Assembly (NCBI RefSeq): GCF_001942625.1
Contig: NZ_MLCL01000033.1
Span: 186,001-250,000, forward strand
DNA length: 64,000 nucleotides
Source of the DNA: Mycobacterium syngnathidarum
GTDB taxonomy: Bacteria; Actinomycetota; Actinomycetes; Mycobacteriales; Mycobacteriaceae
Direction: 5' to 3'
A program made the position numbers and the translations under genes. Positions 22,298 to 31,424 of this stretch are shown one piece after another; the stretch's first letter is position 1; each line of letters begins with the position of its first letter. Under the pieces are notes generated by a model that searched no databases, was not told the DNA's origin, and saw nothing but the letters and a program-made list of their open reading frames with translations.

Positions 22298-24049
22298 ATG
22301 ATCGACACGACGCTGATCGGGGTGCTGCAGGAGCGTGCCAGCCTGCAACCCGACGACAACGCCTACACCTACATGGATTTCGACAACGATCCCGATGGCG
22401 TGCCCGTCACCCTGACCTGGTCGCAGCTGTACCGCAAGGTGCGGGTGGCAGCACACGTGCTTCGGCAGAACGGAACGGTCGGCGACCGCGCGGTGATCCT
22501 GGCTCCGCAGGGGCTGGAGTACGTCATCGCATTCCTCGCCGCGCTGCAGGCTGGGTTCATCGCCGTGCCGCTTTCGGTGCCGATGGGCGGAGTCCACGAC
22601 GAGCGGGTGTCCGCTGTGCTCAGCGATTGCCGCCCTTCGGTCATTCTCACCACCTCACCGTCCACCGCGGTGGTCACTGAATACGCCGTCGAGCAGGGTG
22701 ATTCGGCCGCACCCGCGGTGATCGCGGTCGACACGATCGATTTCGATGCGCGGGTGAAGGCGATCAGCAGTCGCGAGGCCCGGCCGGCGACCGCCTATCT
22801 GCAGTACACCTCGGGATCCACCCGGACCCCGGCCGGGGTGATGGTCACCAACCGCAACCTCACCACCAACTTCGGGCAGATGATGTGCGACTTCTTCCCA
22901 CACTTCGGCAAAGTTCCGCCTCCGGGCACCAACGTGGTCTCGTGGCTGCCGTTCTACCACGATATGGGCCTGATGCTCGGCGTGGTGGCTCCGATCCTCG
23001 GCGGCTGGCACACCGTTTTCACCACGCCGTTCGCCTTCCTGGCCCGGCCGGCCCGCTGGATCCAGATGATGGGGAGCTACCCACGGGTCGTCACCGCCGG
23101 ACCGAACTTCGCGTTCGAGTTGGCAGTCGGACGCACCACGGACGAGGACCTCACCGGTATCGACCTCGTCGGTGTGATCGCGGTGTGGAGCGGTGCCGAA
23201 CGTGTGCACGAGGCGACCCTGAAGCGTTTCGCGCAGCGGTTCGGAAAGTTCAACTTCTCCGAGGACGTGCTGCGCCCGTCCTACGGCCTGGCCGAGGCGA
23301 CGCTGTATGTCGCCACTGGTGAGCCCGGTCCGCCCAGCGTGGTGGCCTTCGAAACGGAGAAGCTGTCTGCCGGGCACGCCGAGCGGTGCGAAACCGGCTC
23401 CGGAACTCAGCTGGTCGGATACGGCACCCCAGAATCGCCGGTGGTGCGCATCGTGGATCCCGAGACGCGCGTGGAGGTTCAGGCTGGAGCCGTCGGTGAG
23501 ATCTGGTCTCACGGCGACAACAACTGCCTCGGTTACTGGGAGAAGCCGGAGCAGACCGAGCACACCTTCGGTGCCACCTTGGCCAGTCCGTCGCCTGGTA
23601 CGCCCGAAGGTCCGTGGCTGCGCACCGGAGACCTCGGCTTCATGTCCGACGGCGAGCTGTTCATCATCGGGCGCATGAAGGATCTGCTGATCGTGCGGGG
23701 CCGCAACCACTATCCCGACGACATCGAGGCCACCATCGGCGAGATCACCGGCGGTCGTGTCGCGGCGATCGGGGTGGAGGAGGACCGCACCGAGCAGCTG
23801 GTCGCGATCATCGAGGTCAAGAAGCGTGGCGATACCGAAGAAGCGGTCGCGGAAAATCTGCTCACCATCAAACGGGATGTGGCGTCTGCGATTTCGCAGG
23901 CGTACGGGCTGAGCGCCGCCGACCTGGTGCTGGTGCCTCGGGGTGCCATACCGATCACCACCAGCGGCAAGATCCGGCGTGCTTCGTGTGTGGAGCAGTA
24001 CCAGAACGGTCAGTTCCACCGGCTCGACGGCGCCCTGCAACCGGCGTAG
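22298..24049 (+). CDS. fatty-acyl-AMP ligase (FadD/FAAL)
   Basis: A 583-residue adenylating enzyme of the FAAL branch, which activates a fatty acid as acyl-AMP and passes it to a PKS or acyl carrier instead of making acyl-CoA. The AMP-binding loop reads AYLQYTSGSTRTPAGVMVTN near residue 165-185. Further motifs are SWLPFYHDMGLMLG, SYGLAEATLYVA, RTGDLGFMSDGELFI and the C-terminal lysine loop ITTSGKIRRAS. The LQYTSGSTRTPAGV wording is typical of mycobacterial FadD23/24/25-type FAALs rather than FACLs. It stands between paralogues 2 and 3 of the acyltransferase set, so all belong to one operon. It likely loads the starter unit of the adjacent PKS. Confidence 0.92.
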   Translation: MIDTTLIGVLQERASLQPDDNAYTYMDFDNDPDGVPVTLTWSQLYRKVRVAAHVLRQNGTVGDRAVILAPQGLEYVIAFLAALQAGFIAVPLSVPMGGVHDERVSAVLSDCRPSVILTTSPSTAVVTEYAVEQGDSAAPAVIAVDTIDFDARVKAISSREARPATAYLQYTSGSTRTPAGVMVTNRNLTTNFGQMMCDFFPHFGKVPPPGTNVVSWLPFYHDMGLMLGVVAPILGGWHTVFTTPFAFLARPARWIQMMGSYPRVVTAGPNFAFELAVGRTTDEDLTGIDLVGVIAVWSGAERVHEATLKRFAQRFGKFNFSEDVLRPSYGLAEATLYVATGEPGPPSVVAFETEKLSAGHAERCETGSGTQLVGYGTPESPVVRIVDPETRVEVQAGAVGEIWSHGDNNCLGYWEKPEQTEHTFGATLASPSPGTPEGPWLRTGDLGFMSDGELFIIGRMKDLLIVRGRNHYPDDIEATIGEITGGRVAAIGVEEDRTEQLVAIIEVKKRGDTEEAVAENLLTIKRDVASAISQAYGLSAADLVLVPRGAIPITTSGKIRRASCVEQYQNGQFHRLDGALQPA

Positions 24050-24065
24050 CGCGCGAAGCCGACAC

Positions 24066-25394
24066 GTGGATCCCAGACTCGCCTATATCGACCAGGCATC
24101 GTTTTTGAGCCTGCGCGCCCTGAATCGTGGACCTCTCATGCAGTACACGTGGATCTACGATCGCCCGGTCGATCTGGACGGGATCCGCAGATTCCAGCGC
24201 AATTTGGCCGACGGCCTGCTCGGTCGGCGCATCGAGCGGTCACCATTGCCGTTCGGGCGGCACCGATGGGTCGCGTCGCCGACACAGGCCGATGTCGAAG
24301 TCTCGGTGAGGAATTGCCCACGCGCTGACGTGTGGGCGTGGGCCGATGACCGGATCCGGCGGCCGATCGATCCAGAGCACGGACCGGCGTGGCACCTCGG
24401 GGTACAGCCGTTCAGTGACGGGGGCGCAGCGGTGTCCCTGGTGGCCTCGCATTCGGTGGTCGACGGTCAGGCCATGACGATGTCGGTCGCCGAGGCAGTG
24501 ACGGGTGCCGACCGCCGATTGGGCTATCCCGGGCCGGGATCGCGGTCGCGCAGGCAGGCGCTGGCCGAGGATGCTCGAGCCGCGTTCGGGTCGGTGCCCG
24601 AAATCGGCCGGGCCGCGGTCGCCGCCGTGCGGGTGGCGCGGGCCGAGCGTGAGGACCTGGCATCCTCGTTCAAGACCGCCGCCGAGCTGCCGCCGGCAGG
24701 GGACGACATTCCGGTGCTCGCCCCGACCGTTGCGGTGTTCATCGACCTTGAGCAGTGGGACGACCGGGCGAGACGGCTTGGCGGCACCAGCAATTCGTTG
24801 TTCGCCGGTTTGGCGGCGCGGCTGGGTCAGAAGCTGGGTCGCGCCGGCGCCGACGGGACAGTCGCGTTGTCGTGGCCGGTCAGCGAGCGCACCCCCGCTG
24901 ATACGCGCGCCAACGCATTGATCGCCGCAAAGATGCGGGCCGATCCCGACACGGTGACCACTGACCTGGGTGCGGTCCGTAGCGCGATGAAATCGGCCCT
25001 GGCCGAGTCCGAGGAGCTTTCGGCTCGGCTGCTCGCGCCGTTGCCGCTGACGCCGCTCACACCGAAGGCGTTGGTTCGCAGACTTGAAGCGATGGTGGTG
25101 TCCGTCGACAGCCCGATCGGCTGTTCCAACATCGGCGAACTGGATCCTGCGATGAATCGTCCCGACGGAACCGACGCGGACCTCGTCTCGCTGCGGCTCC
25201 TGGAACCCCAGATCACGACCCGCGTGCTCAACCGGATCGGCGGGTACCTGTCGCTGGTGTCGGGACGGGTCAACGGCCGGATCTTCATCAGCGTCGGTGC
25301 GTGGACAGTCGGTGCCGTCAACACCAAAGATGCCTTGCGCGCGACGGTGCGTGCGGGTTTGGAAGACTTCGGCTTGTCCGGCGTCGTCGAATAG
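24066..25394 (+). CDS. HxxxDG acyltransferase-like protein, paralogue 3 of 3
   Basis: A 442-residue member of the same family as 19526-20887 and 20892-22283, but more divergent. The motif is SHSVVDGQAM near residue 128, with YIDQASFLSLRA, LMQYTWIYDRPVDLDG, LGRRIERSPLPFGRHRWVA, DPEHGPAWHLGV, ADTRANALIA and IGCSNIGELDPAM. GTG 24066 is preferred: it lies 16 bases after the FAAL stop and gives the family's normal N-terminus (MDPRLAYIDQ), whereas the upstream start runs inside the FAAL gene. It ends convergently, three bases from the Gap-like gene. Confidence 0.78.
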   Translation: MDPRLAYIDQASFLSLRALNRGPLMQYTWIYDRPVDLDGIRRFQRNLADGLLGRRIERSPLPFGRHRWVASPTQADVEVSVRNCPRADVWAWADDRIRRPIDPEHGPAWHLGVQPFSDGGAAVSLVASHSVVDGQAMTMSVAEAVTGADRRLGYPGPGSRSRRQALAEDARAAFGSVPEIGRAAVAAVRVARAEREDLASSFKTAAELPPAGDDIPVLAPTVAVFIDLEQWDDRARRLGGTSNSLFAGLAARLGQKLGRAGADGTVALSWPVSERTPADTRANALIAAKMRADPDTVTTDLGAVRSAMKSALAESEELSARLLAPLPLTPLTPKALVRRLEAMVVSVDSPIGCSNIGELDPAMNRPDGTDADLVSLRLLEPQITTRVLNRIGGYLSLVSGRVNGRIFISVGAWTVGAVNTKDALRATVRAGLEDFGLSGVVE

Positions 25395-25397
25395 CGC

Positions 25398-26102
25398 TCA
25401 GCGCCCGGCGAATCCGAGCGCGATCAGCACACCGCCCGCGGCGGCGAGCACCAGGGCGAAATCGCGGCGGCGGCGAGCGCGGATCCACCGCTGGAACGAT
25501 GCCAGGGTCGATTGCGTTCGGTCCGGCGAGACGGCATAGCTGACCAGGGGCACCGCCGACACGATATTGGCGACCAGAAGATAGCCTCCGATGGTCAGTG
25601 CTTTCGCCCAGGCCGAGACGCTCGACGCCGCGATGACCACCAGCAGCGCCATGTACTCGACCGAAGGCAGCGCGGTGCTGACTCCCATCACTCCTGACAC
25701 CCAGGGCGAAGTCCCCAGCGTCCTGCCTTTGAGCCGGCCGGGGGTGCCTGCGGCGGCCGGGCTGAGCTCCCCGCCTTCTGGCTCCACAGCGCCGACCGGG
25801 ACTGCTTTGCGGGACCGGCTCCCGACCGAGATGTTGGTGGCCAAGAATGCCGCGAGCAGCACTGCCAGCAGACCCACGACGAGTTGCACTGTGGCACCGT
25901 CGATCTCGGGGATGCTGAACAACCCGCGGTGGACCACGAACACCACGAGAACCGCGACCGCGGTGCTCATCAACACGCCGCCGCAGAGGTAGGCCGCGAG
26001 TTGGAGGATCGGCCGAGGCCGGCTCAGCACGACGAGGATGAAACCGATTCGGGTCGGGTCGAAGTTCACCGCGATGGCAAGCGCCAGAACGGTGGTCCAC
26101 AT
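25398..26102 (-). CDS. Gap-like integral membrane protein (glycolipid export accessory)
   Basis: A 234-residue membrane protein with about six hydrophobic segments: TVLALAIAVNF, LQLAAYLCGGVLMSTAVAVL, ATVQLVVGLLAVLLAAFLA, then after a hydrophilic loop MALLVVIAASSVSAW, YLLVANIVSAVPLVSYAV and FALVLAAAGGVLIALGFA. Size and layout (ending FALVLAAAGGVLIALGF) match the GAP/Sap family, whose founder is needed for glycopeptidolipid transport to the surface and whose members sit in LOS and sulfolipid loci. I chose ATG 26102: upstream in the same frame is antisense of the glycosyltransferase gene. It is 11 bases downstream of that gene and likely co-transcribed. Confidence 0.8.
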   Translation of the reverse strand: MWTTVLALAIAVNFDPTRIGFILVVLSRPRPILQLAAYLCGGVLMSTAVAVLVVFVVHRGLFSIPEIDGATVQLVVGLLAVLLAAFLATNISVGSRSRKAVPVGAVEPEGGELSPAAAGTPGRLKGRTLGTSPWVSGVMGVSTALPSVEYMALLVVIAASSVSAWAKALTIGGYLLVANIVSAVPLVSYAVSPDRTQSTLASFQRWIRARRRRDFALVLAAAGGVLIALGFAGR

Positions 26103-26113
26103 GGCTGACGACC

Positions 26114-27355
26114 TTACCGGCCGGCCGCGGCCGACTGTTCGAGCAGCGTTGCCGTGGTCTCGACACTGACGTCCGGGGTGGTCATCCCGGCGCCGAGTGC
26201 CCGCGCGCGCGAGGCGTATTCCGGCCGCAGGATCGTCTGCAGCCGAGTTCGGAGCGACTTGGCCGTGACGCTGGAGAAACGCTGTGCCGATCCGACTTTT
26301 AGCCGCTTGATCTGACGGGCGAAGATCGGCTGATCGGCCGCGACCCACAGAATCAGGGCGGGCACTCCCGCGCGCAGACCCGCAGCCGTGGTGCCCGAGC
26401 CGCCATGATGTACGACGGCACGGCAGAGCGGGAAGATCGCGGCGTGGTTGACCGCGCCTACCACCTTGACGTGATCGGGTTGCCGCGTGTCGGGTAGGTT
26501 CCACACACCTGAGCTGATCAGCGCGCGCTGCCCCAGTGCGGCACACACATCGGAGATCATGTTCACCGCCGCGGCAGGGTGCTCGACCGGCATGCTGCCG
26601 AATCCGAAATAGATCGGCGGCTTCCCGGCGCCGATCCACGATGTCACCTCATCGTCGTTGTCGGTGCCCAGTCCCATGGTGATCGTGCCGACCAAGGGCC
26701 GGGTTTCACCCCACTCCGCTGACAAACCCGGGAAGAGCAGCTTGTCGTAAGCCTGAATCTCCAGTGCACCGCTCTCGACGACGCGCCGGGCCGAGCGGAC
26801 TCGTGCCGGCGGCAGGCCCAGCTCTCGTCGTTGAGTGTCCTCGGCTTTCTTGGACAGGCGCCACAGTGCCCATTCGAGACCGGCGAATCCCGAATCGATC
26901 AGCCACTTCGGTGCGGGCACCGGGACGATCTGAGTGTTGGGGCGGGCCGGAAAATAGTGCAGGGCGGCCAACGGAATGCCGTGGTGCTCGGCGACATTGG
27001 CGGCAACTTCTTGGTAGGTGGTCCCGGTCAGGATCAGGTCCGCACCGCGGGCCAGCGGCGTCAGTGCAGCGTTCATGTCCGCCCAGCCTTCGGCGATGTA
27101 GGCGATGCCTTCCCGAAGAGCGGTGACGGGGTTCTGCGGTTTCCAGAAGTTGCGGAACACGTCGTTGTCGAGCTGTTTCTGGGAATCGACCCCGTAGGCC
27201 GTCGCCGGTGCCAGCCCCACTTTCTCGACGAACTCGACGAGATTCGGCGGCACGGCCATCCGAACCTCGTGGCCGCGGTCGCGCAGGGCCAGACCGACGG
27301 CAGCGCACGGTTCGACATCGCCTCGGGTCCCGTGGACTGCGACGACAAACTTCAC
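26114..27355 (-). CDS. GT1-family (UGT-like) glycosyltransferase
   Basis: A 413-residue glycosyltransferase of the GtfA/Rv1524-Rv1526c type. The N-terminal Rossmann motif is VVAVHGTRGDVEPCAAVGLAL, followed by GHEVRMAVPPNLVEFVEKVG. The C-terminal half shows the nucleotide-sugar binding block VVHHGGSGTTAAGLRAGVPAL and WVAADQPIFARQIKRL. These enzymes add deoxy or amino sugars to glycopeptidolipids and LOS. It is divergent from mmpL and precedes the Gap-like gene. The sugar donor cannot be told from sequence. Confidence 0.92.
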   Translation of the reverse strand: MKFVVAVHGTRGDVEPCAAVGLALRDRGHEVRMAVPPNLVEFVEKVGLAPATAYGVDSQKQLDNDVFRNFWKPQNPVTALREGIAYIAEGWADMNAALTPLARGADLILTGTTYQEVAANVAEHHGIPLAALHYFPARPNTQIVPVPAPKWLIDSGFAGLEWALWRLSKKAEDTQRRELGLPPARVRSARRVVESGALEIQAYDKLLFPGLSAEWGETRPLVGTITMGLGTDNDDEVTSWIGAGKPPIYFGFGSMPVEHPAAAVNMISDVCAALGQRALISSGVWNLPDTRQPDHVKVVGAVNHAAIFPLCRAVVHHGGSGTTAAGLRAGVPALILWVAADQPIFARQIKRLKVGSAQRFSSVTAKSLRTRLQTILRPEYASRARALGAGMTTPDVSVETTATLLEQSAAAGR

Positions 27356-27433
27356 TGGCCACTCCGCTGTCGGTTCAAGGCGCCGGACGCCTGGATTTCG
27401 CTACACGCTAGCGGTTGGAGTGTGTTCATGGCC

Positions 27434-27472
27434 TGCCAGGTTCACATCGTTTTGTTGCTGTGCCACCTGGCA
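27434..27472. promoter_or_regulatory. inverted repeat in the glycosyltransferase/mmpL divergent region
   Basis: TGCCAGGT (27434-27441) and ACCTGGCA (27465-27472) are perfect inverted copies with a 23-base spacer; their centres are 31 bases, about three helical turns, apart. The pair lies ten bases upstream of the candidate mmpL -35 box, a position typical of a regulator site. No regulator is assigned. Confidence 0.45.
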
Positions 27473-27482
27473 TTCGTAGTCG

Positions 27483-27510
27483 TTGTTTGCCTGTATGGGC
27501 CGTGTAGCCT
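27483..27510 (+). promoter_or_regulatory. candidate mmpL promoter
   Basis: TTGTTT (27483-27488), 16 bases, then TAGCCT (27505-27510), with the mmpL ATG six bases later. This fits a SigA-type promoter giving a leaderless or near-leaderless mRNA. Confidence 0.45.
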
Positions 27511-27516
27511 GTTGGG

Positions 27517-30500
27517 ATGTTGAGCCGCGCCAAGGTCAGCGGCGCGTTCGCTCGCGTGAGTTTCTCCGGCATTGGTCAACTCGTTGTTCGACATCCCGTG
27601 GCCGTCATTGCCACATGGTTGCTGCTGGCTGTGTCGCTGTTTCTGGCCATCTCACCGCTGACCGAGGTGGCGCAACGGAACCCGCCTGATTTCTTGCCGG
27701 CGAGCGCACCGGTGCTGGTGGCCGGTCAGAAGATGAAGGACGCGTTTCACGAGGCGGACGCGGGCAATTTCGCCGTTGTCGTACTGAGCAACGAGAACGG
27801 CTTGTCCAAGGCCGACGAAGCCACGTATCGGCACCTGGTCGAGCAACTGAAGGCCAACAGCGCCAGCGTGACGTCCACGCAGAACTTCGTCGACATTCCC
27901 GAGCTACGCCAGGCCATGACGAGCAAGGACCAGAAGGCCTGGACCTTACCGCTGAGCCTGGCCGGAACGATGGGGACCGGGCCGGGGCAGGAGGCGTATC
28001 GGAGCGCAATCAAGACGGTCGAACAGGCCACCCAGAATTCGACACTGTCGGTCAATGTCGTGGGCGCTGCGGCCACCTTCGACGACATCGACAAGATCGG
28101 CGCGCGGGATCAGCACATCATCGAGATCACCACTGTGCTGATGGTGCTGACGATCTTGATCATCGTCTACCGCAATCTGGTGGCGATGCTCATCCCGCTG
28201 ATCACCATCGGGGTGTCGATGGTCGTGGCACAACAGGTGGTGGCCGGGCTCGGCGAATTGGGACTGGGGCTGGGCCCGCAGACGATCGTGCTGATGACCG
28301 GCATGCTGATGGGCGCGGGGACGGACTACGCGGTATTCCTGTTCAGCCGGTATCAGGAACTGCTTCGGTCCGGGATGAGCTCCGACGTGGCCGTCGTCAG
28401 CGCGTTGACCTCGATCGGTGAGGTGATCGCCGGATCGGCGGCCACCGTCGCGATCACGTTCCTGGGCTTGATGTTCACCACCTTGGGTGCCTTCTCGACG
28501 GTCGGTCCGGCCCTGGCGGTGACGGTGTTCATCGGCTTCCTGGCATCGGTGACGTTGCTGCCCTCGTTGATCACCTTGGCCGGACGCCGCGGATGGGTCA
28601 AACCTCGCCGCGACGTGACCGGCAGGTTCTGGCGCAGGTCGGGCATCCACGTGGTGCGCCGGCCGTTCGCGCACCTGGCCGGCAGCCTGGTGATTCTGTT
28701 CGCGCTGGCCGCGTGTGCAACCATGGTCAAGTTCAACTACGACGACCGCAAAGCGCTGCCGGCCGATTCCGCGAGCAACCGCGGCTACGAGGCGATGGAC
28801 AAGCATTTCCCCATCAGCCAGACCTTGCAGCAGTTCATCCTGATCGAGTCGCCGCAGGATCTACGCACCCCCAAGGCGCTTGCCGACATGGAGCAGATGG
28901 CCCAGCGGGTCAGCCAGCTCCCCGACATCGACGTGGTGCGTGGTATCACCAGGCCGACGGGTGAGGTGCTCGAACAGGCGAAGGCCACCTACCAGGCCGG
29001 CGAGGTCGGCGGCAAGCTACGCGACGCGTCCAACCTGATCGAGAGCAACAACGACAATCTCGACAAGCTGAGCGGGGGAGCGCATCAACTCGCCGACGTG
29101 TTGGGCCAGGTGCGGACCCAGGTGGTCGGCGCGATCGGCTCGGTTCGCGGTCTCGTGGGCGCGCTCGAAGACATGCAGACGCGCTTCGGCGGATCGAAGA
29201 CCCTCACCTCTGTCGACACCACGTCGAGTCTGGTCGGCAACATGCGATCACTCGGGGATGCGCTGAGGAAGAACCTGAGTCAGGCCAAGGCCATCCGCGA
29301 CTGGGCGAAGCCCGCCGTCGATGCCCTCAACGTCAGTCCTGCCTGCAACATCGACCCGGCCTGCGTGTCGTCGCGCGCTGACCTGCAGCGGGTCGTCGCC
29401 GCGTACGACGACGGCACCGCGAGCACCATCGCCGACCTCAGCCGCCAGCTCGAGGCCACCGACGGGAGTTCGACCCTCGACGACACGATCCGCGACCTCG
29501 AGGCGACGATGGGCAAGGCCACCAGCGCACTTCAACAGCTGGGGATGGATGATCCCAAAGGATTGCAGCAGCAGATCAACACCGCGGTCGAGGGAGCCAA
29601 CCTGCTGGCGGATTCGAGCCGGCAGCTCGCCGATGGTGTGCAGTTGCTCGTCGACCAGACCCGCACGATGGGTGGTGGCCTCGACCAGGCATCTGGGTTT
29701 CTGCTGGGGATGAAGCGGGACGCGGCGAATCCGCCGATGTCGGGCTTCTACATACCGCCGGAGATCCTCACCCAGGCGGAGTTCGAGAAGGCGGCGAAGC
29801 TGTTCGTCTCCGATGACGGCCACACGGTGCGCTACCTCGTCCAGACGGCGCTCAACCCGTTCGGCAGCGAGGCGATGGATCAGATCGATCAGATCGTCGC
29901 GACCGCCAACAGTGCCAAGCCCAACACGACACTGTCGGACGCCGAGATCTCGATGGTCGGTTTCTCTGCGGTCAACCGTGACATCCGCGGCTATTACAAC
30001 GCCGACATCCGCTACATCGTGTGCATCACGTTGATCGTGGTGTTCGTGATCTTGGTGGCGCTGCTGCGGGCGGTGGTGGCGCCGCTGTATCTCGTGCTCT
30101 CGGTTGTGGTGTCCTACTTGTCGGCGCTGGGCATCGGGGTGGTGGTGTTCCAGTTCATCCTGGGACGCGAGTTGTCGTGGAGTGTGCCGGGAATGGCGTT
30201 CCTGGTCTTGGTCGCAGTGGGCGCCGACTACAACCTGCTGCTCATTTCGCGGATCCGTGACGAATCCCGGCTGGGCATCAGGTCGGGGGTGATCCGAACC
30301 GTAGGGGCGACAGGCGGGGTGATCACCTCGGCAGGTCTGATCTTCGCCGCCTCGATGCTGGCCCTGACGGTGAGCAGCATCGCCAGCATTGTCGAGATCG
30401 GTTTCATCATCGGTGTCGGGCTCCTGCTCGACACGTTCCTGGTCCGCACGATCACCGTGCCCGCCGCGGCCGTACTGATCGGCAAGCTCAACTGGTGGCC

Positions 30501-30618
30501 GTCGAAACCCCGCGCCGATCAGGGCCGGCAGGAAGACGCGGACCACCATCGGACTCGCGACGCCGATCTCGGGGAAGCGGAGGCATCCGATGCGCGGGAT
30601 GCCGACGTTTCGGTTTAG
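27517..30618 (+). CDS. MmpL-family RND lipid transporter
   Basis: A 1033-residue MmpL protein that exports a complex lipid or precursor across the plasma membrane using the proton gradient. It has the two-half RND layout: TM1 near residues 25-47, a periplasmic loop, TM2-6 with GAGTDYAVFLFSRYQELLRSG, a long second periplasmic domain (about 400-750, with coiled segments), and TM8-12 with VGADYNLLLISRIRDESR. The two DY pairs are the proton-relay positions of MmpL proteins. The tail after residue 990 is hydrophilic and acidic. Neighbours suggest an LOS/acyl-trehalose exporter of the MmpL10/MmpL12 type, but substrate is inferred from context only. Confidence 0.95.
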   Translation: MLSRAKVSGAFARVSFSGIGQLVVRHPVAVIATWLLLAVSLFLAISPLTEVAQRNPPDFLPASAPVLVAGQKMKDAFHEADAGNFAVVVLSNENGLSKADEATYRHLVEQLKANSASVTSTQNFVDIPELRQAMTSKDQKAWTLPLSLAGTMGTGPGQEAYRSAIKTVEQATQNSTLSVNVVGAAATFDDIDKIGARDQHIIEITTVLMVLTILIIVYRNLVAMLIPLITIGVSMVVAQQVVAGLGELGLGLGPQTIVLMTGMLMGAGTDYAVFLFSRYQELLRSGMSSDVAVVSALTSIGEVIAGSAATVAITFLGLMFTTLGAFSTVGPALAVTVFIGFLASVTLLPSLITLAGRRGWVKPRRDVTGRFWRRSGIHVVRRPFAHLAGSLVILFALAACATMVKFNYDDRKALPADSASNRGYEAMDKHFPISQTLQQFILIESPQDLRTPKALADMEQMAQRVSQLPDIDVVRGITRPTGEVLEQAKATYQAGEVGGKLRDASNLIESNNDNLDKLSGGAHQLADVLGQVRTQVVGAIGSVRGLVGALEDMQTRFGGSKTLTSVDTTSSLVGNMRSLGDALRKNLSQAKAIRDWAKPAVDALNVSPACNIDPACVSSRADLQRVVAAYDDGTASTIADLSRQLEATDGSSTLDDTIRDLEATMGKATSALQQLGMDDPKGLQQQINTAVEGANLLADSSRQLADGVQLLVDQTRTMGGGLDQASGFLLGMKRDAANPPMSGFYIPPEILTQAEFEKAAKLFVSDDGHTVRYLVQTALNPFGSEAMDQIDQIVATANSAKPNTTLSDAEISMVGFSAVNRDIRGYYNADIRYIVCITLIVVFVILVALLRAVVAPLYLVLSVVVSYLSALGIGVVVFQFILGRELSWSVPGMAFLVLVAVGADYNLLLISRIRDESRLGIRSGVIRTVGATGGVITSAGLIFAASMLALTVSSIASIVEIGFIIGVGLLLDTFLVRTITVPAAAVLIGKLNWWPSKPRADQGRQEDADHHRTRDADLGEAEASDARDADVSV

Positions 30619-30643
30619 CGGCCGCGGAAGGATCGCTCGGCTG

Positions 30644-31378
30644 TCAGTGCCGACTCGATGTCAGCCACCGCGTCTTGATCCGCCACGAGTGCGCGGATGC
30701 CAGCGCGAAGATCGCACCGCAGCCGCAGGCGAATACCCACACCAGCCGGCCGTTTTCGATCGGCTGCAGGGCCGGCACCAGCGAGGTGACGATCCGGGTC
30801 GCGCAGGCGAGCATTCCGCTGACCGAGGCGAACAGGTAGATGTTGGCGATCCGGCGGGACTGCGGGTCCTTGCGGAGCACCAGCATCGCGCGGGCCCCGT
30901 AGCCCAGCAGGTAGAGCAATGTGCCGCAGAGCAGGATCCAGTACGCGCTGAGCCAGAAATCGGTCGGCACCTGGAAAAAGTCGGCCGCGTACACCGTGGC
31001 GCCGTTGCCCATCGAGAAGGTGGCGAGCAGGACGGGGATGCAGATGGTGGCCGGCCGCTCCACGTTCTGCTTGAAGGAGCGCTGCATGGCGTTGTCGTCC
31101 TGCAGGCGGCCCAGGGAGTTGTAGACGATGGCCGACGCGGCCACGATGTAGGCGTCGTGGCCGAGGTAGTCCTCGACGTTCCACTTTCCGGTCAGCTCGT
31201 ACAGAACGTGCCCGATGGTCTCCGAGGCCCACGGTGACATCAGCAGCACTGCCACACCCTGGAGCGCGATGTTCAGGGTGGCGGCCACTTCCCACCGGCA
31301 GGACCAGGTGACCCTTCGGATCCACAGGCTCCATGCGATGCAGGCCAGTGTGATGACGATGAGCGTGGCGACGGACAT
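30644..31378 (-). CDS. multi-pass membrane protein, function unknown
   Basis: A 244-residue protein with about seven hydrophobic segments (ATLIVITLACIAWSLWI, LNIALQGVAVLLMSPWA, AYIVAASAIVYNSLG, TICIPVLLATFSMG, WILLCGTLLYLLGYG, YLFASVSGMLACATRIVTSL, LVWVFACGCGAIFALAS). I do not recognise a family motif. It ends 25 bases from the convergent mmpL stop and lies 46 bases downstream of the XRE regulator gene, so the two are probably one transcript. The frame was chosen over an overlapping frame on the same strand because only this one gives regular membrane segments. Confidence 0.75.
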   Translation of the reverse strand: MSVATLIVITLACIAWSLWIRRVTWSCRWEVAATLNIALQGVAVLLMSPWASETIGHVLYELTGKWNVEDYLGHDAYIVAASAIVYNSLGRLQDDNAMQRSFKQNVERPATICIPVLLATFSMGNGATVYAADFFQVPTDFWLSAYWILLCGTLLYLLGYGARAMLVLRKDPQSRRIANIYLFASVSGMLACATRIVTSLVPALQPIENGRLVWVFACGCGAIFALASAHSWRIKTRWLTSSRH

Positions 31379-31424
31379 AACAATTGCCTCGGGAGATGGT
31401 GCGGACAGCCGACGTGCCGGCTGG

